Shown in pieces: positions 8,777-18,249 of a stretch of 64,000 bases of DNA (within the stretch, counting starts at the first letter, position 1; each line of letters opens with the position of its first letter). The position numbers and the translations under genes were made by a program. The stretch spans positions 2,542,001-2,606,000 of the forward strand of contig NZ_CP151997.1 in the NCBI RefSeq assembly GCF_038595005.1, read 5' to 3'. A model generated the notes under the pieces. It was not told the DNA's origin and did not search any database. It worked only from the letters and a program-made list of their open reading frames with translations. The stretch is from Chryseomicrobium sp. FSL W7-1435 (GTDB lineage: Bacteria; Bacillota; Bacilli; Bacillales_A; Planococcaceae).

Positions 8777-8781
8777 AATGA

Positions 8782-10344
8782 TTAACTCTCGGATGAAGTT
8801 GGTTGCAGCGTCTTCTTCTCTTCGACAGCGGCTTCTGATTTCTCTGCAAACAAGCCGTCAGAGATTCGATCTAAGCTAGGGCGGATAGTCCCTTTGCCCG
8901 AATAGTTTTCGAGCATTTCTCTGACGTCAATTCCTGATGAGGCTTTCAACGTTTCTTGCAGGGTCGACATCAAGTTGGTTGCATAGGACGTCACCTTATT
9001 GGCGCCGCCTCCTTCACCACCGCCGGTATCGACCACTGTGATTTTATCAATGTTACCAAGTGGAGCCGCAATTTGTTTTGCGTATTCTGGCATCATGCGA
9101 ACGATCATGTCGAGTACTGCGGCTTGACCATATTGCTCGAAAGCTTCCGCAATTTTGCGTTTCGCTTCGGCTTCCGCAAGACCTTTCAAACGGATGATGT
9201 CTGCTTCTGTCTCCCCTTGCGCGCGTTCTGAATCAGCTTTCGCTAGTCCATCCATACGCACTTTTTCAGCATCTGCTTTTGCACGTGCTTCGATAGAGTA
9301 TTTCTCTGCATCGGCAGCCGCGATTTGGCGTGCTTTGTCAGCAGCCGCGTTTTGCTCGATAGCGTAGCGATCGGCATCCGCTTTCTTTTTGACCTCTGAA
9401 TCGTACTGCTTCTCACGACGTAGAATTTCTTTTTCTTCTAACTCGATTTGCTTTTGACGCTCAATAATTTGAACCTGCATCTCTTGCTCCGTTACTTCTT
9501 GTTTGGCGCGTGCCGTCTCAAGTTCGTAAGCTTGGTCAGCCCGGGCTTTTGCAATATCTTGCTCGCGACGGTATTCCGCAACTTTCAACTGGTTGTCTTT
9601 TTCCGATTCGGCGATTTCTGTCGCTCGCTCGAGTTCTGCACGTTGAGCATCTTTAGAAGCTTCGGCACGCTTGATGCGCGTCTCTTTTTCCGCCTCTGCT
9701 GTTGCAATGTCTGCATCTCGTTTCACTTGAGCAATACGTGGTTTCCCTAAAGATTCCAAGTAGCCATTTTTGTCGCGAACATCTTTGATTGTAAAGGATA
9801 CAATCACAAGACCCATTTTCGCTAAATCGTGGGACGCCACACGCTGCACTTCTTGTGAGAATTTGTCGCGGTTCTTATAGATTTCTTCCACAGTCATTGA
9901 TCCTAAGATAGAACGTAAATGACCTTCTAACACTTCTTTGGCTTCATTTTCACGGTCATCTTTAGACTTACCAAGGAACTGCTCTGCTGCTGTGGCGATC
10001 TGAGGAATCGTTCCGCCAATTTTAATGATGGCCGTTCCATCTGCCATAACAGGTACACCCTGTTCCGTGTAGACTTCCGGAGTCGTTACTTCTAACTTGC
10101 TGGATAGTAGGCTAAGTGGTTCTGCTTGTTGGAAGACTGGTAATACGAAGGTACCCCCGCCTCGGATAATTTTGATTCGGTTCCCCGACTCATCCGTATG
10201 TACGGTCTTTGTGCCCAGGTAACTCCCTGTTACGATTAGCGCCTCATCTGGTCCTACTGTTTTGTACTTTGCGACATAGACACCGATGATTGTTAGTAAA
10301 ACAAATCCAACTACAGCTAACACAATCCATAAATCCATTCCCAT
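8782..10344 (-). CDS. floT: Flotillin-like protein FloT
   Basis: 520 residues: one N-terminal membrane segment (LWIVLAVVGFVLLTIIGVYVA), a PHB/SPFH domain (about 30-200), a long Glu/Ala-rich coiled coil (about 220-400) of the flotillin domain, and a variable C-terminal tail. FloT scaffolds functional membrane microdomains in Bacillus. Its ribosome site AGGGGGAAA is good. It follows the NfeD-type gene by 12 nt, as in the yuaF-floT operon of B. subtilis. Size agrees with YuaG/FloT (about 509 residues). Confidence 0.93.
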   Translation of the reverse strand: MGMDLWIVLAVVGFVLLTIIGVYVAKYKTVGPDEALIVTGSYLGTKTVHTDESGNRIKIIRGGGTFVLPVFQQAEPLSLLSSKLEVTTPEVYTEQGVPVMADGTAIIKIGGTIPQIATAAEQFLGKSKDDRENEAKEVLEGHLRSILGSMTVEEIYKNRDKFSQEVQRVASHDLAKMGLVIVSFTIKDVRDKNGYLESLGKPRIAQVKRDADIATAEAEKETRIKRAEASKDAQRAELERATEIAESEKDNQLKVAEYRREQDIAKARADQAYELETARAKQEVTEQEMQVQIIERQKQIELEEKEILRREKQYDSEVKKKADADRYAIEQNAAADKARQIAAADAEKYSIEARAKADAEKVRMDGLAKADSERAQGETEADIIRLKGLAEAEAKRKIAEAFEQYGQAAVLDMIVRMMPEYAKQIAAPLGNIDKITVVDTGGGEGGGANKVTSYATNLMSTLQETLKASSGIDVREMLENYSGKGTIRPSLDRISDGLFAEKSEAAVEEKKTLQPTSSES

Positions 10345-10356
10345 TTGTCTTTCCCC

Positions 10357-10887
10357 CTATAATTTGATTGGTTCGTATTCTTTGACGTAAAACGTCCCAT
10401 CTTCCACTTCTACGACAAGTACAGTCTTTCCATAATCGATTTCTTCATTTTCAAGGCCCGTTGCTCGTTTAGCAAGATTCCCATTGACTGTCTCAAATAA
10501 GATTTCTCCGTACCCATCAGCCGGAATCGGAATAATCACTTTTGCAACCAACCCCGCAAGCGATTCATCCGTGTAGGCGAGTGATACTTCTGCAGAAGCC
10601 ATTGGAAGTAGTACAAAGAAATAAATGACAATGTCGAGAATGAGCGCTAGTACACAGGCTGCGAGTAGCACGACCCAGCTGTTCCAAGCTGTGAACCATT
10701 CCAGCAACAATCCTGACGCCGAAGCTAAAGTGAAGAAAGCAAACACCAGCGTCGGATGCAAGAACGGGATTCCTTCGCCGATTGCTTCTGTGACGTCTCC
10801 AAAAAACAAGTACAAGAAAGTAGCCGCCGCCATTACAATCAATACAAAGAAATAGACTTGCTCCATTGAATAACCGAAAATCTCCAT
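10357..10887 (-). CDS. yuaF: NfeD-like membrane protein YuaF
   Basis: 176 residues with an N-terminal anchor, a central pair of membrane segments (GLLLEWFTAWNSWVVLLAACVLALILDIVIYFF) split here only by reading order, and a C-terminal OB-fold region (GYGEILFETVNGN onward). It pairs with FloT in membrane microdomains. The start at 10887 (MEIFGYSMEQ) has AGGTGAT upstream and matches the known family start; a frame extension to 10926 lacks a ribosome site. First gene of the yuaF-floT operon. Confidence 0.88.
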   Translation of the reverse strand: MEIFGYSMEQVYFFVLIVMAAATFLYLFFGDVTEAIGEGIPFLHPTLVFAFFTLASASGLLLEWFTAWNSWVVLLAACVLALILDIVIYFFVLLPMASAEVSLAYTDESLAGLVAKVIIPIPADGYGEILFETVNGNLAKRATGLENEEIDYGKTVLVVEVEDGTFYVKEYEPIKL

Positions 10888-11050
10888 CGTTATCACCTGC
10901 CAAAATCCGTCATATTTAGTGGTCAACTACTATACGCACGATGTTTCAAAAAGTTTCAAATTTTCCGGGAAAATAATTCAACTCTAGAGAATAGTCTGAA
11001 TTTAAGATATACTTCAATTTGTAAGCAAATTCATCTCAGAGGAGGTATTT

Positions 11051-12364
11051 ATGAAAACCCTTACACGCTTGTCCAATCGTCTTATGGAAAGGTTCTTACC
11101 GGATCCATACATCTTCGTTGCACTACTTACTCTTATTGTTTTTTTATTAGGAATCGGGTTAACTGAAGCAGGTCCACTCGATATGGTGATCTACTGGGGA
11201 GATGGTTTCTGGGGATTATTGCTGTTCACTATGCAAATGGTCATTGTGTTGCTTGCCGGTCACGTCTTAGCCAGTAGCCCACCCATCAAACGCTTACTAA
11301 GTAAAATGGCAGGAATGGCCAAGACTCCTGGCGGTGCTATTATTCTTGTCACTGTCGTCTCACTTTTCGCAAGTTGGATCAACTGGGGCTTCGGTCTTGT
11401 CATTGGTGCCTTATTCGCAAAAGAAATTGCTAAGAAAGTGACAACGGTTGATTACCGTCTGTTAATTGCAAGTGCGTACTCAGGCTTTGTCATTTGGCAC
11501 GGCGGATTAGCAGGGTCGATTCCATTATCCATCGCTACTGCTGACCATCCATTCGAAAGCATCATGGGTATCGTGCCAACAACTGAAACAATTTTCTCTA
11601 CATATAACTTAGTAATTGTGGCTGCTCTTATCGTTACAATTCCTTTGTTAAATCGTTGGATGATGCCTAAGCCGGAAGATACGGTTACTGTCGATCCAGC
11701 TTTACTTGAAGACACAGTGATCGTTGAAAAGCCAACTGTAATCACTCCAGCATCTCGCATGGAAGATAGCTACTTGCTTTCAATCTTTGTAGGGGCTCTT
11801 GGACTCGTTTACTTGGGCTACCACTTCACGACAAAAGGTTTTGATCTAAACTTAAATATCGTTAACATGTTGTTTGTAATTTTAGGGATCATCATGCACG
11901 GCACACCACGTAGTTATTTGGCAGCTGTTAATAACGCTGTAAAAACTACTGGTGGTATTATCATCCAGTTCCCGTTTTATGCTGGGATCATGGGAATGAT
12001 GGTTACGTCTGGACTAGCTGGAGTTATTTCAACAGCGGTCGTCAGTGTTTCGAACGAGCATACTTTCCACCTGTTCACGTTTTACGCAGCCGGAATCGTT
12101 AACTTCTTCGTACCTTCTGGTGGCGGTCAGTGGGCTGTACAAGCTCCAATCATGTTACAAGCCGCTTCTGAACTTGGCGTAGATTACTCTAAAACAGCTA
12201 TGGCGATTGCTTGGGGCGATGCTTGGACCAACATGATTCAACCATTCTGGGCTCTACCAGCATTGGCAATTGCCGGTTTAAAAGCCAAAGACATCATGGG
12301 CTATTGTGTATTTGTATTAATTTTGAGTGGTATCGTCATCAGTCTTGGTTTATTCTTCTTCTAA
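11051..12364 (+). CDS. Short-chain fatty acid transporter, AtoE family
   Basis: 437 residues and about 11-12 membrane segments, starting MKTLTRLSNRLMERFLPDPYIF. Hallmarks of the AtoE family are SWINWGFGLVIGALFAKEIA, HGGLAGSIPL and VPSGGGQWAVQAPIM. It probably imports short-chain fatty acids such as butyrate or acetoacetate with protons. Ribosome site AGAGGAGG at about 11038. Monocistronic with its own terminator; no acetoacetate catabolic genes adjoin it. Confidence 0.9.
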   Translation: MKTLTRLSNRLMERFLPDPYIFVALLTLIVFLLGIGLTEAGPLDMVIYWGDGFWGLLLFTMQMVIVLLAGHVLASSPPIKRLLSKMAGMAKTPGGAIILVTVVSLFASWINWGFGLVIGALFAKEIAKKVTTVDYRLLIASAYSGFVIWHGGLAGSIPLSIATADHPFESIMGIVPTTETIFSTYNLVIVAALIVTIPLLNRWMMPKPEDTVTVDPALLEDTVIVEKPTVITPASRMEDSYLLSIFVGALGLVYLGYHFTTKGFDLNLNIVNMLFVILGIIMHGTPRSYLAAVNNAVKTTGGIIIQFPFYAGIMGMMVTSGLAGVISTAVVSVSNEHTFHLFTFYAAGIVNFFVPSGGGQWAVQAPIMLQAASELGVDYSKTAMAIAWGDAWTNMIQPFWALPALAIAGLKAKDIMGYCVFVLILSGIVISLGLFFF

Positions 12365-12373
12365 TTAGTTTAA

Positions 12374-12413
12374 TTACGTGTTTCCGGTTGTTCCGGGAAC
12401 ACGTTTTTTTAGG
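12374..12413 (+). terminator. Rho-independent terminator
   Basis: ACGTGTTTCCGG and CCGGGAACACGT pair with a short loop and are followed by TTTTTTT. It separates the transporter gene from the nitroreductase gene. Confidence 0.85.
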
Positions 12414-12460
12414 ACAATGCTAAGATGAAAGAGACTTTTAAAAAAGGGAGTGTTCAGCTA

Positions 12461-13192
12461 ATGGTAGTAGAATTGATGAAAGCTCATGCGTCCGTACGTG
12501 ACTACAAAGATCAACCGCTTACGAAAGAACAAGTCGTCGAGTTAGTGGCAGCTGCTCAAATGGCCGCCACTTCCCATTTTGTACAAGCTTACAGTATTGT
12601 TTGGGTCACTGATCCCGACAAACGTACGAAAATCGGAGAACTTTCAAGCAATGTGAATCAAATGGAGACTGCAGGTGCTGTGTTCCTACTATGCGCAGAT
12701 TACCGTCGTCTTGAACATGCAAGTCAGATGCACGGAGAACCCATCGTCTATGATTTGGCGGAACAACTAATCGTAGCTGTTACCGATGTTGGCTTACTGG
12801 CACAAAATCTTGTCCTTGCAGCAGAGTCGAAAGGGTACGGAATTTGTTACATTGGTGGCGTTCGAAGCAATTTGGAGGAAATCAGTGAGCTGGCTCAGTT
12901 ACCGAAGGGTGTATTCCCTGTTTACGGTTTAACTGTAGGGATTCCTAATGAACACAATGAAGTGAAACCACGTCTTCCAGTGGAAGCTATCCTTCATGAG
13001 AATACTTATGATGAAGAAAAGTATGCAACCTTGCTTCCCGCTTATGACGAAACTATCCAAGCGTACTACCAACGTCGCAGTTCCAATCAAAAGAGCACGA
13101 CTTGGACAAAGCAGATGGCGGATTTCTTAAAAGCACCTCGCCGTGCGGAAATTACAGCGTTTTTGAAAAAACAAGGATACGAGATGAACTAA
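12461..13192 (+). CDS. nfrA: NADPH-dependent FMN oxidoreductase (NfrA/nitroreductase family)
   Basis: 243 residues of the NfsA/NfrA class: AHASVRDYKDQPLT at the N-terminus, AAQMAATSHFVQAYS for FMN contacts, ESKGYGICYIGGVR and a C-terminal KSTTWTKQMADFL. These enzymes reduce flavins, nitroaromatics or disulfides. The ATG at 12461 follows GGGAG; an earlier ATG at 12425 lies in the preceding terminator and lacks a ribosome site. The symbol is by family resemblance only. Confidence 0.85.
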   Translation: MVVELMKAHASVRDYKDQPLTKEQVVELVAAAQMAATSHFVQAYSIVWVTDPDKRTKIGELSSNVNQMETAGAVFLLCADYRRLEHASQMHGEPIVYDLAEQLIVAVTDVGLLAQNLVLAAESKGYGICYIGGVRSNLEEISELAQLPKGVFPVYGLTVGIPNEHNEVKPRLPVEAILHENTYDEEKYATLLPAYDETIQAYYQRRSSNQKSTTWTKQMADFLKAPRRAEITAFLKKQGYEMN

Positions 13193-13198
13193 GACACA

Positions 13199-13247
13199 TA
13201 TAAAAAGCAGCTTGTCCGAGTAATTTCGGTGCAAGCTGCTTTTTATA
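13199..13247. terminator. Bidirectional terminator
   Basis: AAAAAGCAGCTTG and CAAGCTGCTTTTT pair across a loop; A and T runs allow action on both strands between convergent genes. Confidence 0.85.
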
Positions 13248-13440
13248 AACGATAACGCAATGTTTCAAAGACAACCCGTATGTGGTTATCCAGTGTACTT
13301 ACCGTCGTTTCCGTTGAGAAAAGATGAGACAGCATATAGACGATGCCGACAATCCCTAGAAAACCGATAACAAAATATACGCTAAGCGTGACAAATCCCT
13401 TCAAAATTCCCAAAAAATCGGACACCATACTGTTCATCAT
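13243..13440 (-). CDS. Small membrane protein, 65 residues
   Basis: One long or two short membrane segments (GFVTLSVYFVIGFLGIVGIVY) followed by a soluble tail. Ribosome site AGAGGTGAA precedes the tandem ATGATG start. The pattern DFLGILKGFVTLSVYFVIGFLG resembles the 48-residue product encoded at 40019-40165. Function unknown. Confidence 0.65.
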   Translation of the reverse strand: MMNSMVSDFLGILKGFVTLSVYFVIGFLGIVGIVYMLSHLFSTETTVSTLDNHIRVVFETLRYRL

Positions 13441-13545
13441 TTCACCTCTATCGTACGAATTGTTACTTTTAGTATATAGAAGAAATATTTCTATAGTGTT
13501 TCAGTACGTTTAAGAGTAGATTTCTTTACAGTATCAAACAGATTT

Positions 13546-16122
13546 TTACAAGCGAGGATCGACAGGATCTGACTCAATGGCGACCACACCAAGGACACAT
13601 TCATGAATACGTTCTACCGACTCTTGATGAATGAGGCGGCGTATCCCTTCCAGGCCAAGTGCATATTCTTCTGACGCCTTATTCTGCTTCTTCTTAAGTT
13701 TGCGTTGCTTTAATTGCGTAAGTACATCTGGCTCTAAATAGTTCATACCATAAATAAGTCTTAAATATTCTTTTCCTCGCACTTTCATAGCAGGTTGTAC
13801 GGATTCGCCTTTAGGAGTCCTTGCATTCCAGTCAAGTGGTTTCACAACAAACCCTTCTCCCCCAGCCTCTGTCAGCTCATGCCACCAATGAATCGTTTGT
13901 TTCACACTTTGCTCGTCGTTGATTAAGCGGTATTCGGTAGCCATAAATACGTCACTCGTATCTGATAATCGCTGACTCTGCTCCATATGCCAAGAATGAG
14001 GTTTCGAGGTAAGCAGTTCGTGTTGGTGGGCAAGAACATGGAATACGGCCACTTGAATGTCCATATGGCTATCTACCGACCAAATATACGGTTTGTATGC
14101 TTGTTGGAAAGCATGTGCGTCTTGTAAGCCCTGTTCCACTTGTTGCGACCAATCCGATACATCGACTGTTGCACCTTGCTGTAAGGCAGAGGCGATGGCA
14201 TGTCTATCAAGAATTGCCGCATTGGCCACATGTGCGTATTCACTAGCAATCAGTTCTCCTGCTTTCACATTCCAAGGAATGATTTCTGCATCAAGAAGTA
14301 TCCAATCCGTTGTAAATTCTGTGAAATAGCCTGCCTCCAACACTGCCGCATGGATACGATCATGCATGAATTGTTTAGTTTCTCCCTCAAAAAATTCCCG
14401 ACCCGTGCGTGTCGTTGTGATAACTGTATCAGAAAACCCTGTCCATTTTTTAGCAGTCTGTTCATCTTTAAACAGCAGAATGACGGCCCGACTTCCCATA
14501 TGTTTTTTTTCGACAATCAGCTCTGTGATTCCTAAGCGTTGGTAATAGGCAATCGCTTCTTCTGGATGCTCAAGATAGTCCTCTCGCTGAGACACAGGTG
14601 GTGGACTCATGGTTGGTGGTAGATAAACGAGCTGCTCCAATGGCAAAGTGGCGTGTGAAAAATGATCAAGAGCAGCCTTCACCTGTTGGTCTTTTATGCG
14701 AATAGCCCCGTCAGCAGTTTTTGCTGTGAAGCCGTTTAACCACTTCTGAATAGCAGGTGGTTTCAAGCGCTTTTCAAACCATTCATCGAGCGGATTGATG
14801 GCCGCCTGTGCATAATCCTGAGATTCCACTTGCACAATTTCTTTTGCTGGCAAACGGAAGGCGGTTAATTGGCCGCCAAACACTGCCCCTTGGTCAATAT
14901 TGATGGTGCGTTGAATCTCAACAGGAACAGGTCGTGGATCGTGTCCCCAAATAACGAGCACTGGTAATTGATGAGCAATTGTCCAATCGCCTCGCTTTGG
15001 CTTTCCGTTTGGTTGCACGCCTACAACCGGACCATAGCGGCAGAAATCGGCAATCCTTGCAGAGTGACGTCCAATAAAGTCATCTCGAATGCCAGCGTGT
15101 ACCGCAACTGCTAATGGAATTCCTTGTTCTTCAATCACATAATGAGACGGAGCTTCAAGCAGAAGTTTCTTCATACGCATTTTCAATTCTCGAACCGCGT
15201 CTTTTCCATGTAGTTTTTCGAATGCTTGAAACTCGGCTTCTACATCTTCATCTCCATGTGTAAGAGTGACCTTTCGACCATCAAGCCAGCGCGCAATCTT
15301 CCACCCGTGGTTGGAATCAATCATATAAGCCAAACCAGCCTCTATATGTTTTTCAAAGAATAGCATAGCGTCAAGGGACCGTGGTCCACGGCTCATGACA
15401 TCTCCAAGAGATAAAATTTTGCGTCCTTCAGGATGTCGGTATAAATTGTCTTCTCCTTTTTGATAGCCGAGTTTATCAAGTAAGAGTAGCCATTCATCCA
15501 TGCACCCATGAATATCGCCGATAACGTCTAAACCATCTCCGATAGGTAGTGTGTAAGGAGATGGTTGGCGAGTAACCATTTCAGTTCCAGTCGAGACAGT
15601 AAACAATTCATCGAACTCTTCTTGTTCAATCGAGCGCAACTCTCCTTTGAATTGTCTTACTTGTGATTGAATCCGGCGATTACCACGAGGATGTTCACGA
15701 TGAAGATCACGGGCTTCTAACTCATCTTGTTTAACAGTAAACAGCATTCCCACAAATGGGAGATGGTAGCGATTCGCTAGTTTGCGGTAACGCTCACGAT
15801 CTACAGCTGCCAAATTGGTTGCATCAATGATGACCAACTTTCCAAGTTTTAACCGCGCTTCTGTCAGCACTTCCATTAAATGAAATGCCTGGTCAGAAAT
15901 TTGAGCATAGCTATCGCGAAGGTAGGCCTGTTTTTGTGGATTCTCATGAGTAGTTGCAGTAAAGGCTTGGCCACTCACTTGTAATCGACAAGCGTCCGAA
16001 CTGATGACCTCATCAGCCGAGATTTGACGAGCGGCTATCCACTGTTTGAGTAGTGTAGATTTCCCACTGTTTGAGGGACCGATACAGAGTACGATACCAG
16101 CATAGGGCAGTTGTATAGTCAC
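13546..16122 (-). CDS. pnkp: Bacterial polynucleotide kinase-phosphatase-ligase Pnkp (RNA repair)
   Basis: 858 residues in three modules. Kinase: P-loop GPSNSGKST at 15-23. Phosphatase: DIH at 203-205, GDVMSRG at 240-246, NH at 271-272, VHAG near 341 and GHD near 393. Ligase: KHMGSR (KxxGxR nucleotidyl-lysine motif) at 540-545 and EGFVVKP near the C-terminus. With Hen1 it heals, marks and seals cleaved RNA. The second Asp of the usual GDxxDRG phosphatase motif is Ser here. The start is GTG at 16122, overlapping the hen1 stop as GTGA with AAAGGAG 11 nt upstream; a frame extension to 16248 lies inside hen1. Length matches known Pnkp (about 870). Confidence 0.93.
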   Translation of the reverse strand: MTIQLPYAGIVLCIGPSNSGKSTLLKQWIAARQISADEVISSDACRLQVSGQAFTATTHENPQKQAYLRDSYAQISDQAFHLMEVLTEARLKLGKLVIIDATNLAAVDRERYRKLANRYHLPFVGMLFTVKQDELEARDLHREHPRGNRRIQSQVRQFKGELRSIEQEEFDELFTVSTGTEMVTRQPSPYTLPIGDGLDVIGDIHGCMDEWLLLLDKLGYQKGEDNLYRHPEGRKILSLGDVMSRGPRSLDAMLFFEKHIEAGLAYMIDSNHGWKIARWLDGRKVTLTHGDEDVEAEFQAFEKLHGKDAVRELKMRMKKLLLEAPSHYVIEEQGIPLAVAVHAGIRDDFIGRHSARIADFCRYGPVVGVQPNGKPKRGDWTIAHQLPVLVIWGHDPRPVPVEIQRTINIDQGAVFGGQLTAFRLPAKEIVQVESQDYAQAAINPLDEWFEKRLKPPAIQKWLNGFTAKTADGAIRIKDQQVKAALDHFSHATLPLEQLVYLPPTMSPPPVSQREDYLEHPEEAIAYYQRLGITELIVEKKHMGSRAVILLFKDEQTAKKWTGFSDTVITTTRTGREFFEGETKQFMHDRIHAAVLEAGYFTEFTTDWILLDAEIIPWNVKAGELIASEYAHVANAAILDRHAIASALQQGATVDVSDWSQQVEQGLQDAHAFQQAYKPYIWSVDSHMDIQVAVFHVLAHQHELLTSKPHSWHMEQSQRLSDTSDVFMATEYRLINDEQSVKQTIHWWHELTEAGGEGFVVKPLDWNARTPKGESVQPAMKVRGKEYLRLIYGMNYLEPDVLTQLKQRKLKKKQNKASEEYALGLEGIRRLIHQESVERIHECVLGVVAIESDPVDPRL

Positions 16123-17456
16123 GAACGTGTCCACTCCTTTCGAGTAAAGATGGCGGCTTGTGTGGGGCAACCGTAGTGTGGATGCTCTTCGCCAATACCA
16201 TAAAATGTGATGGTATAGATTTGATGGAGGTTCATGGTATGGCACCAAGATTCGAATTGTTCACGACTCCATTCGAAACGATGATCTTGATGACGTGTTG
16301 TCTCTAACTGGTAAACGGCATTGTATTCTCGGTTAGGTGTCGTCACAACTAAACGCTTCGGGAAGTAATCGTGCAAGATCATATTGAAAATCGTTGGCAA
16401 TCGATGTTCTTCAATATGTTCAATCACTTCACAAAGCACAATAGCATCTTTGTCTTTCCACTGGGAATCGTAATAAAAAAGGGAACCCCAAACTGCTTCT
16501 GGAACGGAGCAACCAATACGATTCGTCAATGCTTCAAATCGTTTTTGTGCTTTCTTCAATGCTCTTGCAGATGGTTCTACCGCCCAAATGCTTTCCATAC
16601 CCGGTACGTAGGCAAGACGTTCTGCAAGCTTCCCTTCACCTGCACCAAAATCGACTACTGAGCGTGCCCGCTGGACATCTAACTGCTCAGCAATCCACTC
16701 ATAACGAGAATCATTTAATCGAACCTTGGTAGCATCCTGCTTTTGTTTAGGAATAAACTTTTCGATAAGCCCTGGGAACTTTAAATACTTTCGAATGATT
16801 TCATCACGAAGCGGGTGTGACTCTAGCCACTCTGCTCCATAGCGATTAAGTTTTTCAACTTGTTGTTCATCAATATAATGATGCGTTTCGGCATCTAAGA
16901 CAGGAAGCAATACCCAAAGCTGACTCAGTAACACGCTCAGTGGTACAGTTCCCTGTAGATTTAAAAGAAATACAGATTTACGTGGTGTCTCTTGTAAGGT
17001 AGCGTCTTCCTGTGGATAGTCTAAGGTCACTGAATACCCAAGCGGTTCAAAGAGAGCTTCTACTTGTTGCTTTGAATAGGCAGTGGCGACGGGTCCAACT
17101 GTTACATCTAATGGGAATGCATAGTCCACCCACTCCGCCCATTCTTCTTTCACATTTCCATTCAAAGCTGTCCCTAGTGTGCTTCGAATCAAGGATAAAA
17201 ATACAGCACTCGTCACTATATGACGATCATGTATGTAATGAGTGATATCCACTGGACTTTCTGCAGAAACTGTCCACGTCATCGGATCAGTCTCAATATA
17301 CAGAAGCGCATCGACTTCTTCCTCAGTTGCTCGTAAGTAGGTGAAGCGCACGGCTTGTTTTTTTTCATGGCGTTCGTGTCGACGCCCAGGATGCTTAGCT
17401 AGAAGGTGAGTTAACTTCCCTGCGTTTGATCCTGATGTACGAATGCGTAACTGCAT
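16119..17456 (-). CDS. hen1: 3'-terminal RNA ribose 2'-O-methyltransferase Hen1
   Basis: 445 residues. The N-terminal half (1 to about 250) is the Hen1-specific domain that activates the Pnkp ligase. The C-terminal half is a SAM methyltransferase: DFGAGEGK from residue 269, metal ligands in E343-x2-E346-H347, and H392 in DHRFEW. It methylates the 2'-OH at the repair junction so the same site cannot be cut again. AAAGGAGG lies nine bases before the ATG. Two-gene operon with pnkp downstream. Confidence 0.93.
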   Translation of the reverse strand: MQLRIRTSGSNAGKLTHLLAKHPGRRHERHEKKQAVRFTYLRATEEEVDALLYIETDPMTWTVSAESPVDITHYIHDRHIVTSAVFLSLIRSTLGTALNGNVKEEWAEWVDYAFPLDVTVGPVATAYSKQQVEALFEPLGYSVTLDYPQEDATLQETPRKSVFLLNLQGTVPLSVLLSQLWVLLPVLDAETHHYIDEQQVEKLNRYGAEWLESHPLRDEIIRKYLKFPGLIEKFIPKQKQDATKVRLNDSRYEWIAEQLDVQRARSVVDFGAGEGKLAERLAYVPGMESIWAVEPSARALKKAQKRFEALTNRIGCSVPEAVWGSLFYYDSQWKDKDAIVLCEVIEHIEEHRLPTIFNMILHDYFPKRLVVTTPNREYNAVYQLETTRHQDHRFEWSREQFESWCHTMNLHQIYTITFYGIGEEHPHYGCPTQAAIFTRKEWTRS

Positions 17457-17518
17457 ATGAGGGCGCCTCCTTTTTTTCTTTTAGTATAGCAGATGGCTGG
17501 GTATGATTTCCTTATAGA

Positions 17519-17563
17519 AAAAGCCAGTTCACAGACGAATTTGTCTGCAAACTGGCTAGTGAT
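17519..17563 (-). terminator. Probable terminator after the YhfK-like gene
   Basis: AGCCAGTTTGCAGACAAATT and its partner arm (AATTTGTCTGCAAACTGGCT read on plus) form a long stem, followed on the minus strand by a T-rich stretch. Confidence 0.65.
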
Positions 17564-18210
17564 TAAATGCCGCTTTTTAATGCTGCTTCAATCGGGTGTT
17601 TTCCATTGACAAGCTCAATCGCTTTTTTAGATGTAGACGAATCATCCACGATATGCGCTAATGCGTGCGCCACATCGTTACGAGTAATTTCACCTGCTTC
17701 AGCGTCTTTACCCGCTGCATATTTACCTGTGGCTGCATCATCTGTTAAAGCACCAGGTCGTAAAATCGTCCAATCTAGAGAAGACTCTTCCACGTGGTGA
17801 TCTGCATAATATTTAGCTACATAATAAGGTTTAATTTCGTCACTCCAAGTGCTACGATCGCCCACTCCAAAAGCACTTAACATCACATAGCGTTGCACGC
17901 CTGCCTGTTCTGCCGCTTCTACTGTTTTCACCGCTCCGTCTAAATCAATCAATAGTGTCATATCTTGGCCTGTTCCACCGCCGGATCCGGCTGCAAAGAT
18001 AACAGCATCTTGCCCCTTCATGGCTTCAGCTAACTCATCAACTGATCCTTCCAAGTCTGCAATTACGCTAGTAATCCCTTTGTCTTCTAATTCTTTTTGT
18101 TGCTCTTCTTTTCGAACCATTGCAGTGACCTCATGATGTTCGTTCTTGTGTAGCGTGTTGACCAATTCATGGCCGACTTGCCCGTTTGCTCCGATTACGA
18201 ATACTTTCAT
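17563..18210 (-). CDS. NAD(P)-binding epimerase-like protein (YhfK family)
   Basis: 215 residues, atypical short-chain dehydrogenase: glycine-rich VIGANGQVGHELV at the N-terminus, VIFAAGSGGGTG, YVMLSAFGVGDRS and LDWTILRPGALTDD. Resembles B. subtilis YhfK, a putative sugar epimerase or NAD(P)H-binding oxidoreductase of unknown substrate. Ribosome site AAAGGAG nine bases before ATG. Likely co-transcribed with the small membrane gene 40 nt upstream. Confidence 0.85.
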   Translation of the reverse strand: MKVFVIGANGQVGHELVNTLHKNEHHEVTAMVRKEEQQKELEDKGITSVIADLEGSVDELAEAMKGQDAVIFAAGSGGGTGQDMTLLIDLDGAVKTVEAAEQAGVQRYVMLSAFGVGDRSTWSDEIKPYYVAKYYADHHVEESSLDWTILRPGALTDDAATGKYAAGKDAEAGEITRNDVAHALAHIVDDSSTSKKAIELVNGKHPIEAALKSGI

Positions 18211-18249
18211 GTGAAATCTCTCCTTTTATATTCGATCTCACAGCAACAG

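Noticed and set aside
8599-8781. 60-codon plus-strand reading frame
   Set aside because: Lies inside repeat copy B and the floT terminator, with no ribosome site.
10565-10903. 112-codon frame antiparallel in phase to yuaF
   Set aside because: Shadow of yuaF in another frame on the same strand; yuaF matches the known family.
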